Virus record (IMG/VR): IMGVR_UViG_3300037502_000933 | Coordinates: 1-20,182 of that record | DNA from: a virus | Length of the DNA stretch: 20,182 bases | Strand: one strand, 5' to 3' | Shown: positions 1 through 5,391 of the stretch, piece by piece | How the letters are laid out: each line of letters begins with the position of its first letter | Position numbering within the stretch: position 1 is the first letter of the stretch | Notes under the pieces: generated by a model | Told to the model about the DNA's origin: nothing | Seen by the model: only the letters and a program-made list of their open reading frames with translations | Database searches by the model: none | Made by a program: the position numbers and the translations under genes

Positions 1-891
1 ATCAGGCACATCAAAGCCGCGGGTCAAGATGTCCGTGGCGATTAGCCCGTGGATCTCCGTATCTGGCTTGGCAAAGTCCTCGATCGCGGCTTGCTTAAAC
101 TCATCCGCATCCTTGTAGCTGATCGATACAAAGTTATATCCCCGCTCGGCAAACCTCTGCACCAGGTCGGCTCCGTGGGCTACGCCGGCGCAGAATACGA
201 TTGTCTTGCGTGGCTTGCCAAAGACCTCATGGGTTTTCTTTTCCCACTCATCAACAATATCGCCGGTAATCTTCATGCCACGCTCGGTCACCACATCGGG
301 AGACCATTCGCCAGCAACCTTCTTGGCGCCTTTCATATCGATCTCTTTAGCGATGAAAACCTTGAGCGGGGTCAGCCACTTGTTATCCACCAGCCATTCC
401 GTTGTGGCGCCGTTGACCACATTTGTATAGACCTCGCCTAGGCCCTTGGTAAACGGGGTCGCTGTAAGACCGATCACCTTGACCTGGGGATTAGTTTTAA
501 TAAAGTCGATCGTCTGCTTCCTGGCGATATGGCACTCATCCACGATCACCAAGTCCACATCTGGGAACCCGCTGCGGCGCTCTAGAGTTTGAGCTGAGCA
601 GACTTGCAGGCGCTCGCCCTTGTCAAATTTCCAATGGCCAGCCTGGAACACGCCATGATCGAGCTTATACTTTGTAAGCCTGTTGCTAGTTTGATCTACC
701 AGGACTAAACGATCTAAAACGATCGCGGCCCTGTTGTATTTCTCTGAGGTAGCTTTCATTAAATAGATCGCAACCTCTGTCTTACCGAACCCTGTCGGAG
801 CATAGAGCAGCTGCGCTCTGTGTCCGTTTTTGAATCCATCCCTTAGCTTTTCAATCACCTTCATCTGATGGTCTCTCAGATGTAATTCCAT
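1..891 (-). CDS. SF2 DEAD/DEAH-type DNA helicase, C-terminal part beyond window
   Basis: This is a superfamily 2 ATP-dependent helicase, probably acting on branched or double-stranded DNA in phage replication or recombination (UvsW/RecG-like role inferred). The frame is open from an ATG at 891 to the window edge, giving 297 residues without a stop. Visible motifs are Walker A APTGFGKT (residues 31-38), Walker B DECH (118-121), motif III-like TATP (143-146) and a motif V segment ATDILTRGFDVPD at the window edge, so both RecA-like lobes are started but motif VI is outside. The start is supported by GAGGAG seven bases upstream. The preceding 63-residue gene stops three bases earlier, so translation is probably coupled. 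It belongs with the ParB-like and winged-helix genes in the left operon. The helicase class is secure; the exact subfamily is not. Confidence 0.9.
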   Translation of the reverse strand, partial: MELHLRDHQMKVIEKLRDGFKNGHRAQLLYAPTGFGKTEVAIYLMKATSEKYNRAAIVLDRLVLVDQTSNRLTKYKLDHGVFQAGHWKFDKGERLQVCSAQTLERRSGFPDVDLVIVDECHIARKQTIDFIKTNPQVKVIGLTATPFTKGLGEVYTNVVNGATTEWLVDNKWLTPLKVFIAKEIDMKGAKKVAGEWSPDVVTERGMKITGDIVDEWEKKTHEVFGKPRKTIVFCAGVAHGADLVQRFAERGYNFVSISYKDADEFKQAAIEDFAKPDTEIHGLIATDILTRGFDVPD

Positions 892-894
892 AGA

Positions 895-1086
895 CTAACT
901 CCTCTGTTTTTGATGTTCTTTATCAATGGCATCACGCATCAGCTGTGCGTTTACTCCGAGCTCGTGCGCCATAAACTTTGCTACATCGTAATTGCGTTTA
1001 TTGCACTCCCGCTCAATGGCAATTATCGCCATTTTGCAGCGGATTAAAAACTCAGAGTAATCCTGGGTTGTCTCTACCCGCTTCAT
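895..1086 (-). CDS. Small hypothetical phage protein, 63 aa
   Basis: I do not recognise this protein. It is a mostly helical, charged 63-residue product with one central hydrophobic helix (residues 18-25, containing MAIIAIE) and a basic C-terminus. Its ATG overlaps the stop of the upstream ParB-like gene in an ATGA arrangement (1083-1086), and its own stop lies three bases before the helicase ATG. It therefore sits inside a tightly coupled three-gene cassette and is very likely translated. It may be an accessory factor for the ParB-like protein or the helicase, but that is inferred from position only. Confidence 0.75.
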   Translation of the reverse strand: MKRVETTQDYSEFLIRCKMAIIAIERECNKRNYDVAKFMAHELGVNAQLMRDAIDKEHQKQRS

Positions 1087-1946
1087 TCAATCCCCGCTTT
1101 CTTTAACTTGTTTGTGAGAGCTTTAACTGTCCGCATAAGCTCTGAGTTTCGGTTCTGGTATGTATCGCGGCTCTCGCGTAAAGACTTATTCTCCATCTCC
1201 AGAATCTTGATCTGGTTGCGCAAGTCAGCGATCAGCTCCTCTGCGTCTATTTTCTCAATCTCGCTGGCATCCCACTGACCTATTGCAACCTTGTCCTTAA
1301 GAAGGGTGTTTTCTTCATGCAGCTGGGTGATGGTGTCGGTCAGCTCGGTAATTTTGTCGTCAAAGGCTGGATCTTCCTTCTTGACCTCTTTCTTTGCCTC
1401 CTCTTTCGGCTTTGATTCTTTCTTGGTTTTGGAGATCTTTTCGGTCTTCATCTCGGACTTATTGCCGTGTTTATTTACATAAGTCCTGGACTTCTTGGGT
1501 TCGATCTTGCCCTGCTCTTCCAGGGAATGACGCACCCGGCCGACGGTCATTTTCGATACGCCAACGTGTTTGGCGATCTGGGTATCCGACCACTTCTTCC
1601 ATTCCTCATCCATGAGCATCTTGGTGAGGATCTTGCGGATGTCTGCTGAGCTCCAGCCCAGGCCGCGCTTATTGCCGTTAGCGCCGTATGAGTAGAGCTC
1701 TGCATCCCTGACGGTGCCTGGCCTTACCTCGCACTCAATCTCCAGGCCGCCGATAGTCTTGGTGGCAAAGTAACGGTGAAACCCGTCTGCCAGCCAATGG
1801 TTTGAACCATCGTGGAAAACGACGATTGGAGGGAACTTATCGCCCTCCTGCATGTGCTCGGCATATCGAGCGACAACCTGCTGATCTAATTCTTCACGAG
1901 CTTGTGTGCCTCCATCCAACCGGATGACGGATAGTTGTAAGTTCAT
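1083..1946 (-). CDS. ParB/Srx-fold DNA-binding protein with HTH and coiled coil
   Basis: The N-terminal part (about residues 5-80) resembles a ParB/sulfiredoxin-like domain: an arginine in TQAR near residue 17, a PPIVVF strand, and the ParB-type box ADGFHR (53-58). A helix-turn-helix follows at about 119-141 (DTQIAKHVGVSKMTVGRVR). Next come a Lys/Glu-rich linker (150-195) and a long heptad-like coiled coil (196-285), so a dimer is expected. Phage proteins of this type act as DNA-binding regulators, segregation-like factors or ParB-type nucleases. Which applies here cannot be told, since no separate ParA is present in the window. The ATG at 1946 has a strong AGGAGG seven bases upstream. The gene lies 18 bp downstream of the winged-helix gene and overlaps the next gene by four bases. 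Confidence 0.85.
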   Translation of the reverse strand: MNLQLSVIRLDGGTQAREELDQQVVARYAEHMQEGDKFPPIVVFHDGSNHWLADGFHRYFATKTIGGLEIECEVRPGTVRDAELYSYGANGNKRGLGWSSADIRKILTKMLMDEEWKKWSDTQIAKHVGVSKMTVGRVRHSLEEQGKIEPKKSRTYVNKHGNKSEMKTEKISKTKKESKPKEEAKKEVKKEDPAFDDKITELTDTITQLHEENTLLKDKVAIGQWDASEIEKIDAEELIADLRNQIKILEMENKSLRESRDTYQNRNSELMRTVKALTNKLKKAGIE

Positions 1947-1964
1947 TTACTTCCTCCTAGCGTT

Positions 1965-2168
1965 TCAATCTTTGAATTTGTATAACTTGATGCTGCCCTG
2001 TTGGGTTACATCTAAGTAACCCTTTTGATGCAGGAGTTTAAGTATAGTGCTGGCCCTGCTGTCGCTCAGTATGAATCTTTTGCCCAGGGCCTTTGTTGTC
2101 GTAGGGCCCTTGATCTTGGCCAGATGCTCCAAAACTCTTTCCTCTAAGTCAGTCAGTATCCTTGGCAC
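1965..2168 (-). CDS. Small winged-helix DNA-binding protein, candidate regulator
   Basis: This 67-residue protein is almost entirely one winged helix-turn-helix domain. Helix 1 is around ERVLEHLAKI (9-18). The HTH is around TTTKALGKRFILSDSRASTILKLL (23-46), and the wing is GYLDVTQQGSIKLYKF (50-65), as in MarR/ArsR-like compact regulators. It starts with GTG, supported by a strong AGGAGGAG a few bases upstream. The 35-bp dyad at 2184-2218 ends 16 bases before the start codon. A second copy of that dyad lies at 9982-10016, so this protein is the natural candidate to bind both sites and to autoregulate; this is inference from position. It heads the left operon with the ParB-like and helicase genes. 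Confidence 0.8.
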   Translation of the reverse strand: MPRILTDLEERVLEHLAKIKGPTTTKALGKRFILSDSRASTILKLLHQKGYLDVTQQGSIKLYKFKD

Positions 2169-2183
2169 TGCTCCTCCTTTATC

Positions 2184-2218
2184 TCAACACATGATACCCA
2201 CCCTCTCTCATGTGATGA
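2184..2218. promoter_or_regulatory. 35-bp dyad operator, copy 1 (upstream of winged-helix gene)
   Basis: Half-sites TCAACACAT (2184-2192) and ATGTGATGA (2210-2218) flank a 17-bp core. The second copy at 9982-10016 has the same half-site spacing and a related core, with about 28 of 35 positions identical. The core includes ATGATA, which reads as a TATCAT -10 on the minus strand (2196-2191) for the winged-helix gene. An additional half-site-like GTGTTGA lies at 2223-2229, so the dyad may extend. The arrangement fits a repressor or activator site covering the left-operon promoter. Confidence 0.65.
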
Positions 2219-2259
2219 CATGGTGTTGACTCTATCCCCAAGGGGTGGAAGCCGAGGTT

Positions 2260-2299
2260 CCTACCCAGCCCGGAGGGCTCACAACAGAGCCTACCCAGC
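2260..2299. repeat. Direct repeat CCTACCCAGC, two copies 30 bp apart
   Basis: CCTACCCAGC occurs at 2260-2269 and again at 2290-2299 (GCTGGGTAGG on the minus strand). Between the copies is a small hairpin, GGCTC (2276-2280) with GAGCC (2287-2291). On the minus strand this gives two identical single-stranded-looking motifs around a stem at the 3' end of the candidate RNA. The role is unknown: repeated RNA motif or protein site. Confidence 0.5.
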
Positions 2300-2493
2300 T
2301 AACCCATGAGGCAGCGATTCATTCACCAAGAGTCTTGTCCCACCGCTTTCCTCTTGGCTACACCAGTCCCTCGCTGACAGGCTGGTACCTAAACGGGGGG
2401 TGTAACCGCTAGGTGTCTTTCCTTCCGCGCCACCGATTCAAGTGCTTGCTAACGGGCGGAGTCCGGTCAGAATGAAACCCGGCCTAGAAAAGG

Positions 2494-2588
2494 AAAAACC
2501 CCTTAGCGAGGACTTGGGCTTGACAGGCCGGGCATCTGATGGGAGAGATGCACATCAAGCCCTCACTAAGAGGTTCTTTGTTCCCATC
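2494..2588 (-). terminator. Long pseudoknotted hairpin with U-run, terminator-like
   Basis: On the minus strand the arm at 2573-2561 (CCTCTTAGTGAGG) pairs over 13 positions with 2511-2499 (CCTCGCTAAGGGG), including two G-U pairs, and is followed by five T (2498-2494). Inside are GGGCTTGA/TCAAGCCC (2562-2555 with 2523-2516) and GCATCT/AGATGC (2551-2546 with 2537-2532). The apical loop contains TCCCATC (2544-2538), which can pair with GATGGGA (2588-2582) just upstream, a seven-base pseudoknot. It may end the RNA or be its core domain. Confidence 0.6.
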
Positions 2589-2883
2589 AAAACGCCGGGC
2601 GTCACTCCGACAAGGTGGAGACTATCATAGTCCGAGGAAGTTCCGCAAGTGGTTTCCGGCTGATCGGTACAGTGGCCGGAGCACCGCTTTGCAAATCAGC
2701 ACCGATCTGCCTAGTGCCAGATCCCAGGTGGATAGCCCTCTCTGGCTGCAAGCGTTTATCGCCACCTCTTGCTGGGCGCATGAAAACAAACAACAGGGGA
2801 GGGGGGTGTACAACAACCGAACCCACGTTGCCGGGAATCCTGTTGTTACCCCTCCGCTTCCAATCCTACACCCGCCCGGGAAT

Positions 2884-2913
2884 AAAAAAACCCCCGGGTG
2901 TCTAGGCCGGGGG
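2884..2913 (-). terminator. Intrinsic terminator
   Basis: On the minus strand CCCCCGG (2913-2907) pairs with CCGGGGG (2897-2891) across a 9-base loop and is followed by seven T (2890-2884). It would end transcription arriving from the early operon and from the promoter at 2988-3017. Confidence 0.8.
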
Positions 2914-2981
2914 TCTCACCAAAGGTGACCATGAGTGCCACTGCTAGGAGGTTTCATGGTGACTGCGAGGAGGCACAGTCA
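2884..2981 (-). ncRNA. Candidate small RNA, about 98 nt, with two CCUCCU loops
   Basis: A sigma-70-like promoter (2988-3017) and a strong intrinsic terminator (2884-2913) bracket about 98 bases on the minus strand. Four hairpins can be drawn. (1) GACTGTG/CGCAGTC (2980-2974 with 2967-2961) has a loop that is exactly CCUCCU, with one G-U pair that exists only on this strand. (2) ACCATGA/TCATGGT (2960-2954 with 2934-2928) has a loop containing a second CCUCCU (2951-2946). (3) TCACC/GGTGA closes a TTT loop near 2928-2916. (4) is the terminator. CCUCCU is the anti-Shine-Dalgarno sequence, and loops of this kind are known in alphaproteobacterial sRNAs that bind mRNA ribosome sites. A role in translational control of host or phage mRNAs is inferred. 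It could instead be the 5' domain of the larger RNA. Confidence 0.55.
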
Positions 2982-2987
2982 AGGCGG

Positions 2988-3017
2988 GTTATACACCTCC
3001 CTGTATGACAGTGTCAA
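2988..3017 (-). promoter_or_regulatory. Sigma-70-like promoter inside the end of the 178-aa gene
   Basis: On the minus strand there is a perfect -35 TTGACA (3017-3012), an 18-bp spacer, and TATAAC (2993-2988), five of six matches to the -10 consensus. The start point would be near 2981. It overlaps the last codons of the upstream gene and points into the noncoding RNA region, not into a gene. Confidence 0.65.
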
Positions 3018-3525
3018 GCCTATGTAACCGGCGGCTATCAAGTACAAAACTGACCTTGGCGTTTCCAGAGGTGTCATCAACCCGCCGCTGGTACTCGATG
3101 CGCTTATTCCCGCTGGCAACTACCGCCCGCCGTATGTCTGATAAAAATCCAGCCACGGTAATGTGCATTGGATCAACCGAATATTTCACCCCACCTATCT
3201 CCATCTCGGTTACCTCCCAAAGAATGTCAAAGATCACCAAGATGTTTGGGTACATAGCCTTATACCTCTTGGCGTCTTTTTCATTAAAGGTAATCGCAAA
3301 CTGGGGTTCAATATCGTAGAGCTCTTTGGCTTTAAATAAGGGAGTACGAACAGTCTTTAGGTCAACCTGAAAGATGCCACAAAGATCATGGGTAAACTTA
3401 TCATGACGCTTATCAGGGTTTACATATCCAGGTATACCAAGTTGATACAAACGACCAACCGAAAACGAATGCTCGGTATCCTCCCCATACTTTTCGCACC
3501 ACGCTAACTTGTCTTCTGTATCCAC
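2989..3525 (-). CDS. Hypothetical protein, possible PD-(D/E)XK-like nuclease fold
   Basis: This 178-residue protein is not recognised with certainty. An alternating pattern near residues 46-60 (HD, then VDLKTVR) gives D47 and D55-x-K57, compatible with a PD-(D/E)XK catalytic arrangement. It is followed by a helix and the strand NILVIFDIL. A conserved glutamate before this was not pinned down, so the nuclease idea is weak. It starts with GTG directly after the TGA of the preceding gene (TGAGTG) with little Shine-Dalgarno, so it likely depends on coupling. It is the last protein gene of the long early operon before the RNA region, and a promoter for that region lies in its 3' end. Confidence 0.7.
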   Translation of the reverse strand: MDTEDKLAWCEKYGEDTEHSFSVGRLYQLGIPGYVNPDKRHDKFTHDLCGIFQVDLKTVRTPLFKAKELYDIEPQFAITFNEKDAKRYKAMYPNILVIFDILWEVTEMEIGGVKYSVDPMHITVAGFLSDIRRAVVASGNKRIEYQRRVDDTSGNAKVSFVLDSRRLHRLDTVIQGGV

Positions 3526-3747
3526 TCAGGAATCCATTGTTCTAAGATACAAAACACCATCCTCGCCAACCTTCCAAGTCCTATCCCCGGCCTTCAAGTG
3601 GATGTCCGGGATGCAGGTGCAGTCTTTGTTACTAAATACCCCGCAGTCATCGTCATGGCCGACCTCGACCTGGATCACCCCCCCGGCGGTGCTTTGGTAT
3701 TTCTGTAGCTCCAGAACCCCCTTGGCCAGTCTGTCTTGATAGTTCAT
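3526..3747 (-). CDS. Small hypothetical protein with Cys cluster, 73 aa
   Basis: I do not recognise this 73-residue protein by name, though short phage proteins with a similar acidic/Cys segment exist. Residues 31-47 contain HDDDCGV then DCTCIPDI, three cysteines that could bind metal, followed by a beta-rich end (RTWKVGEDGVLYL). Its ATG overlaps the previous gene's stop (ATGA, 3744-3747), and its TGA abuts the GTG of the next gene. No signal or membrane segment is seen. Confidence 0.7.
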   Translation of the reverse strand: MNYQDRLAKGVLELQKYQSTAGGVIQVEVGHDDDCGVFSNKDCTCIPDIHLKAGDRTWKVGEDGVLYLRTMDS

Positions 3748-4382
3748 TCTCCCATCCCATCGTAATCAAAGGTTTTAGTATCCCCGAGCCGCCACTTGGC
3801 AAATTGCTCCACACGATATTTCTTGGTCGCCACCTTGAAGTCTGGCTTCTTCATCACCTCTGGATTAAAGGCAGGTTCAAAGAATCGGCAGCGGTTATTC
3901 GGCTGCAAGGCAAACTGGCCGTTGTCCAGCTTCAAAAGGTTGTAGCTCTTATGCTCATCCGGGGTCTCAGACAATGTGAAATCCGGGATCCTGGGGTCTG
4001 GGTTACAGGTATCCAGGGTGAACATGTATTCCCCCTTGTGGGTCTGGCGATCCTTGCCAAAGAACTCAGCCCGTAGTCCCTTGAGGAACGGCTTATCAAC
4101 CACGGTAACGTAGTAGCTCAGCGCATCCCAAATCTCTAATACATCTAGCGGCAGCGGTTTGTCGTAAACCGGCATCCAAGAAAAGGCATGGATCGGTAGC
4201 TTGTCATACAAAGCGCCATACTCAGGAAGATAAGTCTCAAACCTGAACGCCTCGCCCCGGATAGCTTTGACGCTGACCCAGATCCCAGGGATTAGTGGCG
4301 TATCAGCTGTGCAAGTAAAGTCGTACAGATACTCAGGCCGAACCCAAACCTTGACCGGCGGCAGTGGGCATACAAAGTTCAA
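3744..4382 (-). CDS. Hypothetical phage protein, 212 aa
   Basis: The function is not recognised. The protein is soluble, rich in aromatic residues and proline, and mixed alpha/beta, with no transmembrane segment. The start is TTG at 4382, chosen because it overlaps the upstream TGA in a TTGA junction and has AAGGAG eight bases upstream inside the preceding gene. The next ATG would remove a large N-terminal part. The stop overlaps the ATG of the following 73-residue gene by four bases. It lies in a run of small accessory genes. Confidence 0.75.
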   Translation of the reverse strand: MNFVCPLPPVKVWVRPEYLYDFTCTADTPLIPGIWVSVKAIRGEAFRFETYLPEYGALYDKLPIHAFSWMPVYDKPLPLDVLEIWDALSYYVTVVDKPFLKGLRAEFFGKDRQTHKGEYMFTLDTCNPDPRIPDFTLSETPDEHKSYNLLKLDNGQFALQPNNRCRFFEPAFNPEVMKKPDFKVATKKYRVEQFAKWRLGDTKTFDYDGMGE

Positions 4383-4642
4383 CTGTTCTTCTCCTTTAGC
4401 TTGGCTTCAAAAGCACGATATTTCAAAATAATTCCAGGAGATGAATTATGAATATCCAAGATTTCTTAATCTGAAATTGTTTTCCAAAGTTTTGATGGAT
4501 TATTTTCTATGCTTTTATCTTTAAATCCATATTCTTCAACATCATCGCCCATCATTAGACAACAACCATTTGGGTCAATATTACAGTTTGGGTATGAATA
4601 GCATCCAACGTGTGGATCTAGGGTTTTATTTTTAGATTTCAT
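4379..4642 (-). pseudogene. Small Cys-containing phage gene split by one in-frame TAA
   Basis: The ATG at 4642 overlaps the upstream TGA (ATGA) and opens a 58-residue frame with C14, C20, C27 and C28, ending at TAA (4468-4466). The same frame continues without another stop for 28 more residues to TGA at 4381-4379, which overlaps the TTG of the next gene. The downstream half ends KYRAFEAKLKEKNS, matching the end of the gene at 6141-6353 (KYFRAIEAKLKEKNT). The break reads TISD-stop-EI, where the relative has TDEEI, so one GAA to TAA change explains it. The original product would be 87 residues of unknown role. Alternatives are a sequencing error, translational readthrough, or a working 58-residue product. 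Confidence 0.7.
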
Positions 4643-4929
4643 TTAACCTCCAAGTGTTCGTTATCAAAGAGCCATCCGACAGTCTTCCGATGAGCCATCT
4701 CCCAAATATCAACCCGGTCTTCCTTGCTCATCTTAGAACCTTGATCTAGCCCGGCATGACATCTGAAACACAGAGCCGCGATCCGGTAGTCATGCGCCTT
4801 GATCGAGCGACCCTTCCCATCCCGCAGCTGGTTGGAATGGGCGGCCACAATGGTGCCATCCCTAGCGCCACAGAGTTGACATGGAGACTCCCGGACTACT
4901 TCCAAAAGCTTCTTGTTTCGGTAATTCAT
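4639..4929 (-). CDS. HNH-fold putative nuclease (DUF1364/Ref-like)
   Basis: This 96-residue protein has a treble-clef/HNH-like zinc layout: C17-x2-C20, the AH motif with H31, H46, then C54-x2-C57-H58 (CQLC, AAHS, CFRCH). This matches phage recombination-associated HNH proteins such as DUF1364 and, distantly, P1 Ref. It would nick or cut DNA, perhaps during recombination; the exact activity is inferred. The ATG at 4929 has AGGGGA about eight bases upstream and lies 68 bp inside the preceding gene. The stop overlaps the next ATG (ATGA). Confidence 0.65.
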   Translation of the reverse strand: MNYRNKKLLEVVRESPCQLCGARDGTIVAAHSNQLRDGKGRSIKAHDYRIAALCFRCHAGLDQGSKMSKEDRVDIWEMAHRKTVGWLFDNEHLEVK

Positions 4930-5116
4930 TGATCATTCCCCTGACCTCGGATAGTGTCTGCCGGGCTTTGTATAAAGCCTCCAGGCTGGCGATCCGGTCA
5001 TCTTCTAACATCCGCAGCATCTGCGATGCCTTGATCATCTCAAGGCGCTCATCCTCAAACTTCATGTGTTTGGCATTGGCTTTAAGCCACGCTGCCAGTC
5101 TATGTGCCTCATTCAT
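4862..5116 (-). CDS. Small helical hypothetical protein, 84 aa
   Basis: This is an unrecognised soluble protein, nearly all alpha-helical, with charged heptad-like segments from residue 1 to 65 (for example MLRMLEDDRIASLEALYKARQTL). The last 20 or so residues lose helical character and overlap the HNH gene start by 68 bp. The ATG at 5116 follows the stop of a possible 30-residue membrane peptide. Coupling and composition favour a real gene; its C-terminal end may be under little constraint because of the overlap. Confidence 0.65.
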   Translation of the reverse strand: MNEAHRLAAWLKANAKHMKFEDERLEMIKASQMLRMLEDDRIASLEALYKARQTLSEVRGMINELPKQEAFGSSPGVSMSTLWR

Positions 5117-5201
5117 GCTTGGCCTCCCACCATAGCAAAAGAGATATGTACGCCATCATGGCTATGTAAAACTTAGCCGGCCCCAAGCTACTCCACTCCA
5201 C
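5109..5201 (-). CDS. Possible 30-aa membrane peptide
   Basis: A GTG at 5201 opens a 30-residue frame containing a single hydrophobic helix (FYIAMMAYISLLLWW) and a charged end EAKHE. It fills the otherwise empty stretch 5117-5187 and overlaps both neighbours (13 bp upstream, 8 bp downstream), as other genes here do. A shorter version could begin at the ATG pair near 5156. The Shine-Dalgarno is poor, so this is tentative. Confidence 0.4.
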   Translation of the reverse strand: MEWSSLGPAKFYIAMMAYISLLLWWEAKHE

Positions 5202-5391
5202 TACCAGTACTGTTAAGTTCATCAATCTCCTCCATCTGTTCTTTGGTTAGAACATCTCCATCACAACACTCTGAGACTAGATGCCAATTCTCATGGCTAG
5301 ACACAGCGCCCCAGTATTCAGTTCGCCCATACCCAAAGTCCCGTTTGACCTCTCGGCAAGGCTTTCTGCACTCGCTACAGATTCCGTCCAT
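5188..5391 (-). CDS. Small zinc-ribbon-like protein, 67 aa
   Basis: The start at ATG 5391 is preferred over an in-frame one 11 codons upstream, because it shares one base with the upstream TGA (TGATG) and has AGAAGGTG just upstream. The product begins MDGICSECRKPC, giving C5-x2-C8-x3-C12, and has a CC pair near residue 43, so a zinc site is plausible. The C-terminus is acidic, then Ser/Gly-rich. The function is unknown. It lies among small accessory early genes and is followed by the 30-residue membrane peptide candidate. Confidence 0.7.
   Translation of the reverse strand: MDGICSECRKPCREVKRDFGYGRTEYWGAVSSHENWHLVSECCDGDVLTKEQMEEIDELNSTGSGVE

Larger units (their letters stand above)
2226..2880 (-). 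ncRNA. Candidate large structured noncoding RNA (ornate type)
   Basis: About 650 bases lack any convincing gene yet are richer in G+C than the neighbours and packed with inverted repeats. Examples are CCAAGAG/CTCTTGG (2326-2357), ACCAG/CTGGT (2362-2386), ACCTAAACGG/CCGCTAGGT (2387-2414), GATCTG/CAGATC (2704-2723), GGTGG/CCACC (2727-2766) and GGCTC/GAGCC (2276-2291). Read on the minus strand, GGGTGTA (2873-2867) can pair with TACACCC (2810-2804) while AACAACAGG (2847-2839) pairs with CCTGTTGTT (2797-2789). These pairings cross, so they form a pseudoknot or alternative folds. The long hairpin at 2499-2573 contains G-U pairs only when read on the minus strand, which sets the strand. Size, complexity and phage context resemble GOLLD- or ROOL-like RNAs, but I cannot assign a family. 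Ends are approximate, and it could be several RNAs. Confidence 0.55.

Noticed and set aside
49-441. Plus-strand open frame of 130 codons
   Set aside because: It is the antisense shadow of the helicase gene, whose motifs are clear on the minus strand.
2600-2660. Palindrome GACTATCATAGTC resembling group I intron P7
   Set aside because: No P3/P4-P6 partners, no split gene around it and no homing endonuclease; treated as one more hairpin.
2226-2880. RNase P RNA, tmRNA or tRNA genes
   Set aside because: Fragments such as GAGGAAAG and GGGTTCGG occur, but the conserved cores, tRNA arms and CCA ends are missing.
2539-2928. Several plus- and minus-strand open frames of 60-130 codons in the RNA region
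   Set aside because: They overlap one another in different frames, lack ribosome sites and coupling, have odd composition, and are better explained by a structured RNA.
2956-3027. Plus-strand 23-codon frame with AGGAGG four bases before an ATG (2946-2958)
   Set aside because: It runs against every neighbour, has no plus-strand promoter and overlaps the end of a real gene. The AGGAGG copies are better explained as CCUCCU loops of the minus-strand RNA, where the stem pairs better.
4862-4929. Two gene overlaps of exactly 68 bp (here and 8396-8463)
   Set aside because: The equal length is probably chance; the genes involved are unrelated and each downstream start has its own ribosome site.
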